Below, piece by piece: positions 27,665 to 35,308 of a stretch of 64,000 nucleotides of DNA; position 1 is the first letter of the stretch; every line of letters starts with the position of its first letter. The notes beneath the pieces are model-generated. The model did no database searches. It saw only the letters and a list, made by a program, of their open reading frames with translations, and had not been told where the DNA came from. The DNA comes from Blautia hydrogenotrophica DSM 10507. Lineage in GTDB: Bacteria > Bacillota > Clostridia > Lachnospirales > Lachnospiraceae. The stretch lies in the NCBI RefSeq assembly GCF_034356035.1, contig NZ_CP136423.1, forward strand, positions 2,108,001-2,172,000, written 5' to 3'. The position numbers and the translations under genes are program-made.

Positions 27665-27716
27665 TAAGAAAAGAGCCAACAAACCTGTCGGAATTTCCGA
27701 TAAGTTCATTGGCTCT
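27665..27716 (-). terminator. Terminator of the KTR-domain gene
   Basis: On the minus strand AGAGCCAA/TTGGCTCT pair around a smaller TCGGAAATTCCGA hairpin, followed by TTTTCTTAT. It lies 18 bases after the small gene. Confidence 0.65.
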
Positions 27717-27733
27717 GTGTCTGGCATCTGGCT

Positions 27734-27907
27734 CTATACAATATGTGTTATTACTTTTATTTTAAAGTCTGGCTCTATGTCCAGAATAGATTGTATTTTA
27801 CACTTGGGGCAAAACACTGGTAGGTTTTCTGCCATAGTTTCTTTACGTATTTTTATACGTGTTTTATTATTGCATATAGGACAATAAATCCATTTTTCTC
27901 TTACCAT
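27734..27907 (-). CDS. Cysteine-rich KTR domain protein, 57 residues
   Basis: This short gene encodes MVREKWIYCPICNNKTRIKI and on, with two CxxC pairs (CPIC at 9-12, CPKC at 33-36) and the KTR signature between them. Proteins of this family are small zinc ribbons found on Clostridia mobile elements, and their function is unknown. ATG at 27907 follows AAAGGAGG, with its own extended -10 promoter and terminator. It is therefore an independent unit inside the structural gene region and looks like a moron gene. Confidence 0.8.
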   Translation of the reverse strand: MVREKWIYCPICNNKTRIKIRKETMAENLPVFCPKCKIQSILDIEPDFKIKVITHIV

Positions 27908-27935
27908 GTTCTACCTCCTTTACAATCCTAAGTAT

Positions 27936-27944
27936 ATTATATCA
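27936..27944 (-). promoter_or_regulatory. Extended -10 promoter of the KTR gene
   Basis: TGATATAAT on the minus strand is an extended -10 (TG-N-TATAAT). TACAAA, 18 bases upstream, is part of a 16-base block (27961-27976) also found at 38402-38417. Confidence 0.55.
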
Positions 27945-28006
27945 GACATGCGAAAAAACTTTGTACCCATATTTTAAGGGCGATAGCAAAACCACCGCCC
28001 TCATAT

Positions 28007-28537
28007 TTACATCATGTCTCTTAATTTGTCGATATACCGCTTCATGGTGTCTCTTTCTTCACGACAGTCGGCGTCGCGGCTCATGCCTTCCAACTCTTCC
28101 GTCAGAGCGTCCATATGCTCTTCCAGTGCTGCGAGCATTTTCTGTTTGCAATCCATATCTTTTCCGGCTCTGTAGGAATGCTTTTTATCCATGTACTCGT
28201 TATATGTGTCCATGTCTCTACCGCGACTATAATGCCCTCTTACATAGTGTTTGCCGCGAGTGCCACGATAGGAATTGTCATTGTCATAGTTTGGCATCAT
28301 TCCATCGCGGGAATACCTCCCCATACTGTCACGCTTTCTGGCTTCGGAATATCCGCCGTCCATTTCTGCCAGAACAGCGTCATAATATTCTTCTTTGCAT
28401 TTCCAGTATTCCACATTTTCCATGTCTTTCAACATATCAATCAGCTTGTATGCAGTTTCAAGGTTTGAAGTATTCAGACCTTTTTCTGCAATTCTATCAA
28501 GCTCTTCTTTGATGTTTTGCATTAATTTATAACTCAT
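28007..28537 (-). CDS. Phage structural-region protein, hypothetical (176 aa)
   Basis: The protein has a helical N-terminus (MQNIKEELDRIAEKG), a central Tyr/Gly/Arg/Asp-rich low-complexity part (about 65-125, e.g. YSRDGMMPNYDNDNSYRG), and a helical C-terminus with CxxE and DADCREERDTMKRYIDKL. Similar proteins accompany GP20-type scaffolds in clostridial phages. It is the last gene of a group read from about 30447, and its 3' side has an AGGGCG/CGCCCT hairpin. No function can be assigned. Confidence 0.6.
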   Translation of the reverse strand: MSYKLMQNIKEELDRIAEKGLNTSNLETAYKLIDMLKDMENVEYWKCKEEYYDAVLAEMDGGYSEARKRDSMGRYSRDGMMPNYDNDNSYRGTRGKHYVRGHYSRGRDMDTYNEYMDKKHSYRAGKDMDCKQKMLAALEEHMDALTEELEGMSRDADCREERDTMKRYIDKLRDMM

Positions 28538-28549
28538 AGCCTGCCCTCC

Positions 28550-28945
28550 TTAACCTATTCTGCTCACAACGAGATTTGCGTCACTTACGATAGCTGCCAC
28601 AGTTCCAATGTTTCTTACGCTCAAGGTAGAACAACATGGGCGATTTACTCGGACTTCCACAGTAGAAGAACCGTTTCCATACCCTGCTGCCGTAACTGTC
28701 GTAATGATTTTACTTCCAGGAATACTATCTCCGTCCTGCCTGATTTCAAAGGCTAACGTTCCGGCTGCCACTGCTGAAAAGTTTCCATTAAAGCCAACCC
28801 TATAAAGACCCGGCAGCAATGTCACTCTACCGCTCCCCGGCTCATGACGTATATTCTGACAATTTCCACCGATCCTATTTGTAGTAAAGGCAACATTGTC
28901 TCCGACATTTACTGTCTGTGTTCCTAAGCTTACCATATCTGCCAT
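28550..28945 (-). CDS. Phage jelly-roll surface protein, hypothetical (131 aa)
   Basis: The protein is almost all beta, with VSLGTQTVNVGDNVAFTTN, RVTLLPGLYRVGFNGNFSAV and TLAFEIRQDGDSIPGSKI. That pattern resembles the TNF/C1q-like domains at the ends of BclA or phage head fibres. It may decorate the capsid or form head fibres. ATG follows GGGAG. The 120-base space downstream of the next gene holds two GC hairpins without U-tracts. Confidence 0.6.
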   Translation of the reverse strand: MADMVSLGTQTVNVGDNVAFTTNRIGGNCQNIRHEPGSGRVTLLPGLYRVGFNGNFSAVAAGTLAFEIRQDGDSIPGSKIITTVTAAGYGNGSSTVEVRVNRPCCSTLSVRNIGTVAAIVSDANLVVSRIG

Positions 28946-29068
28946 AATTTCATTCTCCCTTCATAATATTGCAAAAGGGTAGACTATCAGCCCACCCTCT
29001 CACATTAGTAATAACGGCTTTTGCCGAACAACCCGGACGTGCCGGGAAGAAACCTCAATATGAAGTTT

Positions 29069-29731
29069 TTAACAAGCACAGTTTCCGCACCCATTGCCAT
29101 ATCCATAAGCCGCCTGATAAGGACTGCAAGTAATATAAGCCGGAACCGGAGTCGGACGTAATGTGTTGATGATATTGTTCGTTTGACTTACATTCGCAAG
29201 CTGAAGTTGTGCGGATTGAAGCTCAGTCTGCAAGGACTGAATCTTATCCTGAGTGATCGTGTCAATAATACGCTGTGTTCCTGCATTCTGACTGTCAATT
29301 ACATCGCGGAATCCACTACAAAGAGCCTGCTGCAATGTGTTTGTCTGCATTGCCATGTTATAATTTACACCATCAACAGCTCTTTGTGTCTGGCAGCAAC
29401 AATCCTGTAACTGGTAGCCTAGATTAGAAATGTTGGAGTTTACTCCCGCAAATCCGTTACAAAGCTGTGTAGAAATATTCTGGATTCCGCTTTCGATTCC
29501 TTGTGTGGACAGCGCTGCATCGAGATCAGCACGTGTCGCATAGCCTTGGAACGCTGGAGAATTTGCTCCACCATTTCCGCCCCAGCCGTTGCCGTAACCG
29601 CCCCAGCCAAAAGCGCCAAAAATGAGGAACAATATAATCCACCATGCTCCGTCTCCACCCCAGCCGTCATTATTTCTTCCATTGTTGCCAGTTAATACAG
29701 CAACATCAGAAGCAGTTAATCCGTCTGTCAT
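29069..29731 (-). CDS. Gly-rich membrane-segment phage protein, hypothetical (220 aa)
   Basis: Its N-terminus is Asn/Gly rich, then WWIILFLIFGAFGWGGYGNGW forms a putative membrane segment with a Gly/Trp tract (split here at residue 51). A helical region with DCCCQTQRAVDGVNYNM and a Cys-rich end (NGCGNCAC) follow. Proteins of this kind are common in Lachnospiraceae phages and genomes, but I know no function. ATG follows AAAGGAG. Confidence 0.6.
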   Translation of the reverse strand: MTDGLTASDVAVLTGNNGRNNDGWGGDGAWWIILFLIFGAFGWGGYGNGWGGNGGANSPAFQGYATRADLDAALSTQGIESGIQNISTQLCNGFAGVNSNISNLGYQLQDCCCQTQRAVDGVNYNMAMQTNTLQQALCSGFRDVIDSQNAGTQRIIDTITQDKIQSLQTELQSAQLQLANVSQTNNIINTLRPTPVPAYITCSPYQAAYGYGNGCGNCAC

Positions 29732-29783
29732 AATGTTTCTCCTTTACAATGTATTTACAAAATCATGGCCATTGATTTATGTA

Positions 29784-29999
29784 CTATTTCAAAATCCCTT
29801 GAAGCTGCCGAGCCATCTGCTGAATCTGGTTGAGCTGCTGCTGATTGATTTTTCCAGACTGTAAAAGACGGCTGACTTCTTCCTTCGGGTTTTTCCCCTG
29901 CATATCCTGTTTAAATTTTTGAAACTGCTGAAGCATATTCAGGGGGCCATTCCCCGACATTCTCCCACCAACAAGCGCATTGAATAATGGGTTAGGCAT
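29784..29999 (-). CDS. Small Gln-rich phage protein, hypothetical (71 aa)
   Basis: ATG at 29999 follows AAAGGTG; the longer in-frame reading is not needed. It contains NPLFNALVGGRMSGNG and a helical Gln/Lys-rich end (GKINQQQLNQIQQMARQLQG). It starts one base before the preceding gene ends and belongs to the same cluster of accessory structural genes. Function unknown. Confidence 0.55.
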   Translation of the reverse strand: MPNPLFNALVGGRMSGNGPLNMLQQFQKFKQDMQGKNPKEEVSRLLQSGKINQQQLNQIQQMARQLQGILK

Positions 30000-30000
30000 A

Positions 30001-30447
30001 TCAATCACCTTTCCTTTCCGGATTTGTGGCCGTTTCCAAAAGTCCGTATAGTTCCTCGTATTTTCCCCGTAAATCGTTGTATTCTTGCCGAGTGACATAT
30101 TTATCGTCTAGGTTTGTTTCCGTCTGTTTCTGGGCATTCTGCGGCGTTCCGGTTACTTCCTGATATACAAAAGTACGGAGAGTAGGCATACCCGCCTGGT
30201 CTGTTGTCTTGATGTAAAATTGTGAATTTTCGCTGTCCATCAGAAGCACACTTGTGTTAGGAGCCACAAGATAGGACTTCGCTCCGGCTTCTCCCTGTAC
30301 CCAAAGGATTCCCTGATTTACATTCTGTTGCTGTTGTGGCGGCTGCTGATACTGTGCCTGCATTTGTGCTAACCTGTCCATTTGCGGCTGCAACGGATTC
30401 ACCTGCCCGAACTGATACGGGTTATATCCATAAAGCGGTAATGCCAT
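30001..30447 (-). CDS. Phage structural accessory protein, hypothetical (148 aa)
   Basis: The protein has a Pro/Gln-rich N-terminus (YNPYQFGQVNPLQPQMDRLA), a small beta core (ILWVQGEAGAKSYLVAPNTS, FYIKTTDQAGMPTLRTFVY) and a helical end. This core recurs in clostridial prophages upstream of capsid genes. It is the first gene of a leftward group that starts after a strong terminator, and its leader carries repeated CTTGACT boxes (30461-30502). Function unknown. Confidence 0.6.
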   Translation of the reverse strand: MALPLYGYNPYQFGQVNPLQPQMDRLAQMQAQYQQPPQQQQNVNQGILWVQGEAGAKSYLVAPNTSVLLMDSENSQFYIKTTDQAGMPTLRTFVYQEVTGTPQNAQKQTETNLDDKYVTRQEYNDLRGKYEELYGLLETATNPERKGD

Positions 30448-30460
30448 GTTATCCCTCCGG

Positions 30461-30502
30461 TCTTGACTAATTTCTTGACTAAACCTTGTCTTTTCTTGAC
30501 TT
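30461..30502 (-). repeat. Four phased CTTGACT boxes in the leader of the 30001-30447 gene
   Basis: CTTGACT occurs at 30462, 30474 and 30495, with a degenerate CTTGTCT at 30485. The spacing of 12, 11 and 10 bases is about one helical turn. The array ends next to the Shine-Dalgarno sequence. Confidence 0.6.
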
Positions 30503-30513
30503 AATTTTACGCA

Positions 30514-30548
30514 TAAAAAAAGAACTCTGACAGTTCGTCAAAGTCCTT
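30514..30548 (-). terminator. Strong terminator at the end of the terminase-portal transcript
   Basis: On the minus strand a 12-bp stem (AAGGACTTTGAC/GTCAGAGTTCTT, two G-U pairs) with a 5-nt loop is followed by seven U. It lies 20 bases after the gene ending at 30568. Confidence 0.85.
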
Positions 30549-30567
30549 GAAAAGTATCATAAAAGTA

Positions 30568-30822
30568 TTACCACTTTGAAAACGTGATATAGGTATTACT
30601 AAAAATATCCATTATGTTTTCCTTACATTTCTCACATGAAAAGTTATTAGGAATATCATTAAGGCTTTCATATTCTTTGTAAATAGTATGGCATTTAGGG
30701 CATATAGAAATATATCTTATTTTCAAATATTTCTTTCTTGCCAACGCATCTAATACTTTAAAGCAAGTCTTGTAATTTACTCCCGTTTCTTTCGATATTT
30801 CTGATGTCGTAATATATTCCAT
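30568..30822 (-). CDS. Winged-helix/zinc-ribbon regulator-like protein (84 aa)
   Basis: The N-terminal half reads as a small winged helix: YITTSEISKETGVNYKTCFK then VLDALARKKYLKIR. Two CxxC pairs follow (CPKC at about 41-44, CEKC at about 63-66), making a zinc ribbon. It is probably a DNA-binding regulator. With the adjacent sigma-region-4-like gene it could control late transcription. It lies last in its operon, just before the terminator. Confidence 0.6.
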   Translation of the reverse strand: MEYITTSEISKETGVNYKTCFKVLDALARKKYLKIRYISICPKCHTIYKEYESLNDIPNNFSCEKCKENIMDIFSNTYITFSKW

Positions 30823-30823
30823 A

Positions 30824-31030
30824 TCAGCACACCCTTATAATCTTATTATTCACTTTCCTGCTCAACCGCTTAATGGTCGATACGCTTACATTCATCAGCT
30901 CCGCACACTGTTCAAGCGGAATATTTCTGGCACGATACTCAAAAAGTGTACGTTCATCAGATGTGAAATTGCAATACGCTCGGAAGTAATTTAGCTCCGG
31001 CACCGTAAAATCATACACTTTCAAAAGCAT
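30824..31030 (-). CDS. Sigma-70 region 4-like small protein
   Basis: The 68-residue protein ends with a helix-turn-helix typical of sigma region 4: FTSDERTLFEYRARNIPLEQ then CAELMNVSVSTIKRLSRKVN. It lacks region 2, so it would act as a transcription factor rather than a complete sigma factor. The first ATG is too close to AAGGAG, so the TTG at 31024 is a plausible start. Small proteins like this drive late or autolysin-linked genes in some Firmicutes phages. Confidence 0.65.
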   Translation of the reverse strand: MLLKVYDFTVPELNYFRAYCNFTSDERTLFEYRARNIPLEQCAELMNVSVSTIKRLSRKVNNKIIRVC

Positions 31031-31035
31031 TCTCC

Positions 31036-31338
31036 TTACTGTTGCTGAGATAGATAAGAGATAAGCTTGTCCCTCGTTTTTTTTAACTGGTCTATGTTAT
31101 TCCCAGAAATTTGGCTATTTAGCATATTAATAAGTGCTTCCATAATAAGACCATCACGCTCTTTTATATCGTTTATCGCCTGAAAGTCATTCTTGTCGTG
31201 TTCTTCTAATACCTTTACCCGATCATTCAATTTCACTGCAGGGGCAATCCATTTTTTAATTATTGCAGCTGCACCGCCGACAACAGAGATACCGCCGCAG
31301 ATTGCAAGTATTGTCTGTATAATGTCCATTACGTCCAT
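31036..31338 (-). CDS. Small membrane protein with coiled coil (XhlA/holin-accessory-like)
   Basis: The 100-residue protein has one membrane segment (IIQTILAICGGISVVGGAAA), then a basic WIAPAVKLNDRVKVLEEHDK and helical tail. The hydrophobic start plus coiled coil resembles XhlA-type lysis accessory proteins. In this phage it lies between small zinc proteins and the regulator genes, and a second holin-like gene is at 33611-33838. Lysis role uncertain. Confidence 0.55.
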   Translation of the reverse strand: MDVMDIIQTILAICGGISVVGGAAAIIKKWIAPAVKLNDRVKVLEEHDKNDFQAINDIKERDGLIMEALINMLNSQISGNNIDQLKKTRDKLISYLSQQQ

Positions 31339-31356
31339 GCGTTAGACCTCCGCTTC

Positions 31357-31545
31357 TTAATCTTCATCGTCATATTCATCTGCACATTTGCCCCCATCAT
31401 TTTCCCCTCGTTCGTAATCTCTGCAATATCTTCCGTAATGGTTACAATATATACAATGATTTTTCTGGCAATACTCGCACTCTCCAATTCCCGACGGCAC
31501 CACAATAAGGGCTGAAAAATGTTTACATGTTCTGCATCTTTCCAT
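31357..31545 (-). CDS. Cys-rich zinc-binding small protein (62 aa)
   Basis: It contains CRTCKHF, CEYC, HCIYCNHYGRYC and a final Cys in an acidic tail, enough for two zinc sites. ATG follows GGGAG and the gene abuts the peptidase-like gene. No function is known to me. Confidence 0.55.
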   Translation of the reverse strand: MERCRTCKHFSALIVVPSGIGECEYCQKNHCIYCNHYGRYCRDYERGENDGGKCADEYDDED

Positions 31546-31547
31546 GT

Positions 31548-31925
31548 TTATCTCTCCCAGTAATATATTGGTATCTCGTTCCCACTATCCCACGAATCCC
31601 AATAATACCCGTCCTGCACACATACCACATGACCGTCAATCGCCAGTATGTAAGTTCCTTTTGGGTTGTCCTCGCAGAAATCTCGGACAGTGTATATATC
31701 CTGATTGTGGTCGTCTACCAGATGTCGCCGGAATCCCTTACGGCGGAGATACGCGCTCCATACATGATTAGCCGAGGGCATATCTGACAAAGAAAATCCC
31801 ATGAAAGACAGTCCGGCATAGGTCGTTTCCCAGTCCTGATTTAATGCTTTGCTGATTGCTCGGACGGTACAATCTCCGACATTGGAAGCACGCGGATTAG
31901 GGTTGTATGGTTTCCATCTGCTCAT
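31548..31925 (-). CDS. Papain-fold cysteine peptidase-like phage protein
   Basis: The 125-residue protein has the N-terminal NPNPRASNVGDCTVRAISKAL, where the Cys of GDCxVRAI is the presumed nucleophile. A second block, TYILAIDGHVVCVQDGYYWDS, has the His and a following Asp/Asn-type residue. This family recurs in clostridial phages and is thought to be a papain-like or transglutaminase-like fold. It may process a phage or host protein, but no target is known. Confidence 0.65.
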   Translation of the reverse strand: MSRWKPYNPNPRASNVGDCTVRAISKALNQDWETTYAGLSFMGFSLSDMPSANHVWSAYLRRKGFRRHLVDDHNQDIYTVRDFCEDNPKGTYILAIDGHVVCVQDGYYWDSWDSGNEIPIYYWER

Positions 31926-32079
31926 TTTCTTTTTTCTCCAAAATATATTCTAAGCGTTCATAGTCTCCACTTCCAATTCGATTAACCATCAAAACCTTAT
32001 ATCCCTCTCTCAATTTTCTTGAAAGTGATGATGTAGGATTTGTGTATTTGTCTATATAAGTCCTAACCACACACTGCAT
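31897..32079 (-). CDS. Small phage protein, hypothetical (60 aa)
   Basis: ATG at 32079 after GGAG gives MQCVVRTYIDKYTNPTSSLS and on to a Glu/Lys-rich end. The longer reading from 32151 overlaps the minor head gene and is not needed. It overlaps the following peptidase-like gene by 29 bases. Function unknown. Confidence 0.55.
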   Translation of the reverse strand: MQCVVRTYIDKYTNPTSSLSRKLREGYKVLMVNRIGSGDYERLEYILEKKENEQMETIQP

Positions 32080-32081
32080 AA

Positions 32082-33299
32082 TTATACTCCTTTCGCATTT
32101 TGATACCGCCTTGCCGCTCCTGCCGCTTTCATAGCCTGTTCTCTGTCCCATTTCGCCGTTTTTAATCTTTCCGCATAAGGCTTTAAATTATTATCTTCGC
32201 AATACTGCTTGTATGCGGTGTTCTGCTTTTTCAGCAGATAAGACTTTCTGTCAAACTCCTGCTGCAACTCAAATTTCAGCTTTTCATCGCGGCAATTATC
32301 AATAGCGGTCTGCATATTCTGGATTTTCCGTTTTGTATCACGCACACGACGTTCTAATGCTCGTTGCCGTTGCTGTTTTTCATAAGCTTTCCGATTTTCC
32401 TCGCTGTCGTATTGTTCAAACGGATTGTTTTCTCCGTCTCCTGTACCGAAAGAGTGCCGGCAATTTGCACCACACAGCCCTGTAACAGTGCCATACCCTG
32501 TTTCTGAAAACGGAGGAAATCTCTTATCTTTTCCACTTCGGCTGTAAAATTTCCCTTGCCACCAGCTATGGTTTCCTGGATTTTGCCCTCCGTCTCCGAC
32601 ACGAGCGCCCAGATGAGAGGAAACAAGGATAATATCCCAGTCCATTTCTTTCATACGTTCCAATGATACTTCTGCCGCCGCCTGAGATATACCAGTCCGA
32701 ACGATCATCATTGTTGCGGATTCAATAGACAGCTTATACCCGGATGGATAACTAACTTTCATTCCTACTTCCGACACATCGTTTATAACGTCTCTGACAG
32801 CTTCTGTGTACGATACAGCCCCAGAAACAACCATATTATAAGCGCTGTCCATCTGATTGATAAAAAGCCTCTGAGCCTCGTTTGCGGTAGTCTTAGTGAA
32901 GTTACGCCATTCCCCCGCGGTAGCTTCATAATTCCGCTGCATGATACGCATAAGTGCCGGAGATTGCAGGAGAGGAACGGGAGACAGTCCAGCGGCCTGA
33001 TAGATTTTATCGTCCCACTGCAAGGCTGTTACTCCTGCTTCTTCCATAGCTTCTTTAATTTCCTGCACCTGTTTCTTGGTCTTGTCGGAAAGCTCTTTTT
33101 GTATATCTTCCAGAAGATAGCCAGCCTCTTGCAATACTTCAATTTGCCATTTGTCTGTTGCGGTAAGAAGATAGTCCTCGCCCCGTCCGATTCTTGCCAT
33201 CATACGGGCTATAATCTTATCCAATATATTTTTATGAAGCTGGGAAGCAATATCCTCAGCCCCTTCGGTTATGCGGTATAGGTATTCTGGTGTAAGCAT
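32082..33299 (-). CDS. Phage minor capsid protein 2 (MuF-like minor head protein)
   Basis: The 405-residue protein matches the phage_min_cap2 family: LTPEYLYRITEGAEDIASQL, VSSHLGARVGDGGQNPGNHSWWQGKF (conserved around residues 233-257), and the Cys/His cluster GLCGANCRHSF at about 275-285. The C-terminus is a long helical basic tail. Such proteins are internal minor head proteins linked to the portal. Start and upstream stop overlap as TAATG. Confidence 0.88.
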   Translation of the reverse strand: MLTPEYLYRITEGAEDIASQLHKNILDKIIARMMARIGRGEDYLLTATDKWQIEVLQEAGYLLEDIQKELSDKTKKQVQEIKEAMEEAGVTALQWDDKIYQAAGLSPVPLLQSPALMRIMQRNYEATAGEWRNFTKTTANEAQRLFINQMDSAYNMVVSGAVSYTEAVRDVINDVSEVGMKVSYPSGYKLSIESATMMIVRTGISQAAAEVSLERMKEMDWDIILVSSHLGARVGDGGQNPGNHSWWQGKFYSRSGKDKRFPPFSETGYGTVTGLCGANCRHSFGTGDGENNPFEQYDSEENRKAYEKQQRQRALERRVRDTKRKIQNMQTAIDNCRDEKLKFELQQEFDRKSYLLKKQNTAYKQYCEDNNLKPYAERLKTAKWDREQAMKAAGAARRYQNAKGV

Positions 33300-33607
33300 T
33301 AAACCGCCTCGTATGTCTTTTCAAAAATATCAGGTTTGCATGGATATAATTCTCCATTTATACCTTGAATAACATAATCTCCTACTGTTACATGGTGGTC
33401 ACCTTCGAGGGTGTGAATAAACAACTCTGTTACATGGTGGTCACCTTCGAGGGTGTGAATAAACAACTCTGATCCATCATAGTACATGGTATTATTATTC
33501 ACTGCACTAATTGCCCATTCTGGAACATATGGTTTCCCACTAGAATTTATCATGTCTCCATCATACTGGAACGCTTCAATTACAACTGGCCTTTTCCTAT
33601 ACTTCAT
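33299..33607 (-). CDS. Small phage protein with recent 14-residue tandem duplication
   Basis: The 102-residue protein has the YRKRPVVIEAFQYDGD N-terminus and VGDYVIQGINGELYPCKPDI end of a family common in Firmicutes phages, whose function is unknown to me. Residues about 47-60 and 61-74 are identical (ELFIHTLEGDHHVT twice), encoded by a 42-bp perfect tandem repeat at 33385-33468. Without the extra copy the protein would have the usual length of about 88 residues. Confidence 0.7.
   Translation of the reverse strand: MKYRKRPVVIEAFQYDGDMINSSGKPYVPEWAISAVNNNTMYYDGSELFIHTLEGDHHVTELFIHTLEGDHHVTVGDYVIQGINGELYPCKPDIFEKTYEAV
33385..33468. repeat. Perfect 42-bp tandem duplication
   Basis: Units 33385-33426 and 33427-33468 are identical, and three more bases match beyond the second unit. 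The length is a multiple of three, so the reading frame is kept. Confidence 0.95.
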
Positions 33608-33610
33608 AGT

Positions 33611-33838
33611 CTATTCCTCCGTTTCGATTTCCGGTACACTTACCTCCGGCAATCCTGTAATGCTTGTCAGAATCGACACCACGCCCGCCAGTACAGCGGT
33701 AGACGCTACCACTACCCAATCAACCTCTGAAATCATAGCAGACGCTCCAATAGCCGCAATAGCCGACTGCGCCACTGTTTTAACAGCTCTTATTCCTGCC
33801 GCCTTTGCCCAGTTAATCCAATACTCTTTATTCTTCAT
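33611..33838 (-). CDS. Holin, r1t/LC3-like
   Basis: ATG at 33838, eight bases after AAGGAG, gives 75 residues. The pattern AAGIRAVKTVAQSAIAAIG, then ISEVDWVVVASTAVLAGVVS and ILTSITGLPEV, is that of the r1t-type holin family: two membrane segments and an acidic end. Holins open the membrane for the endolysin. Here it lies between portal and minor head genes, 22 kb from the endolysin. Confidence 0.85.
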   Translation of the reverse strand: MKNKEYWINWAKAAGIRAVKTVAQSAIAAIGASAMISEVDWVVVASTAVLAGVVSILTSITGLPEVSVPEIETEE

Positions 33839-33850
33839 AATCATTCTCCT

Positions 33851-35305
33851 TTATTCTTCCTTGAATTTATTGAAAAGCGTATCCTCTTTTGGCTGCGCTT
33901 CTTCAATCATTTTCTTCGCTTCTTCTTCGCTCATTTTTTCAAACTTCACGTAATACATCCACGGCGGCACATCCCCCTGAATCCTGTATTTCCACCAGTT
34001 CGCCATGTCCTCTTGATAGTTGTATGTAATATCTCCAAAACTAAAGGACATGCCCTCTTTGAGCGTTTCCCATAATTCCGGCGGCGTATTGATGTAAAGG
34101 TCTGCCATAACATTACAGCCATATAAAAGCTGTGTAATTGTGTCCTGCAATGCGTCACGGATATTTTTGATTGTCCTGATTGTCTCCTGATCGTCTGCCT
34201 CTACTTGTGTCGCCGTCATCATTCCTGTCTTTTCGTCTAGTGCAAACATACCTTGAGAGAATCCACATTTTGTTGAAATCATGGAAAGGATAGAATTTAT
34301 ATCCTTAATACGCTGCTCTGTGAGTAAAGTTGATACGTGCTCATGCACCATATTGTCTTTTTCTACACCCACACCCATTTCAACGCCTTTCAGGAATCGC
34401 GGTAATTTTATATTATGTTGCTCCGCATATCTAATAGCTGACTGCGGCAAGAAGGTCATATGTTTACTATCCTCGGTTTCTCCAGACTTTCTACTCCACG
34501 CTATATCAAGGTCTTTTAATTCTTTCAGCGCATTATGCCACACCGGAACACCTAACGGGCTTGTCCGGTCAATGCGATTCGGCGCCGGATTCTTAAAATA
34601 CGCAAACAGCGGCATTTCCACATTCAGCAGAGATATATCCGGTTCAATGTTCGCCCATTCCCTGACTTCTGTCAGCTTGCAAGGGTCTCCTATACTCAAC
34701 TGGTTTGTAGCCATTCTTCCGGCTCTTGCTTTGTAAGCGTAGTTGGTAATGCGGTATACTTTTCCCTCCGTGTCGTCCTCTAACGTGGTATTCTCGAATC
34801 TGTGCCACTCTAACCGGGTATAACGCCAATCTCCCCGATCTATCTGGCTCTGAAATACACAGCCTAGAATATTTCCGTTGCTATCTGTCTCTGTCGGTGC
34901 AAAGTTCCCCGGCTCTATGTAATCCACGTCATTTCCATTCGGCTTAAACATAATGCCACAATTCCCCAACGCCTCCGACACCTTGTCTGTAATAACCGCC
35001 AGTACATAATCAGCCTGTTTTTGCAAATACTCCGCACGCTCTCCGCCGGAAATATCAATGCCTAAGTCAAGCGTTACAAGCCCGGCTGTCACGTCATTGA
35101 TGTACCCAGCAAAGTTGATACTCTCTATGTCGTCGTCCGGGTCTAACCACGGCGACTTTCCGGCTGTGATATTGTAATATTTATTTATCGCCGATTCCAT
35201 AACAGAAGAAAGCTGTATATCCGCCTGAAACCGCTCCTCTATCTCTTTCCTGAACAATCTATTCCACACCGCCTTTATCCATGTTATCAGCCCCACTTTC
35301 TTCAC
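33851..35305 (-). CDS. Phage portal protein
   Basis: The 484-residue protein lies directly after terminase and a small gene. It has portal features: AINKYYNITAGKSPWLDPDD, a central beta/helix section with GIMFKPNGNDVDYIEPGNFA, the conserved LGVPVWHNALKELKDLDIAW and the helical FALDEKTGMMTATQVEADDQ. It forms the dodecameric ring through which DNA enters and leaves. Confidence 0.88.
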   Translation of the reverse strand: MKKVGLITWIKAVWNRLFRKEIEERFQADIQLSSVMESAINKYYNITAGKSPWLDPDDDIESINFAGYINDVTAGLVTLDLGIDISGGERAEYLQKQADYVLAVITDKVSEALGNCGIMFKPNGNDVDYIEPGNFAPTETDSNGNILGCVFQSQIDRGDWRYTRLEWHRFENTTLEDDTEGKVYRITNYAYKARAGRMATNQLSIGDPCKLTEVREWANIEPDISLLNVEMPLFAYFKNPAPNRIDRTSPLGVPVWHNALKELKDLDIAWSRKSGETEDSKHMTFLPQSAIRYAEQHNIKLPRFLKGVEMGVGVEKDNMVHEHVSTLLTEQRIKDINSILSMISTKCGFSQGMFALDEKTGMMTATQVEADDQETIRTIKNIRDALQDTITQLLYGCNVMADLYINTPPELWETLKEGMSFSFGDITYNYQEDMANWWKYRIQGDVPPWMYYVKFEKMSEEEAKKMIEEAQPKEDTLFNKFKEE

Positions 35306-35308
35306 TCC

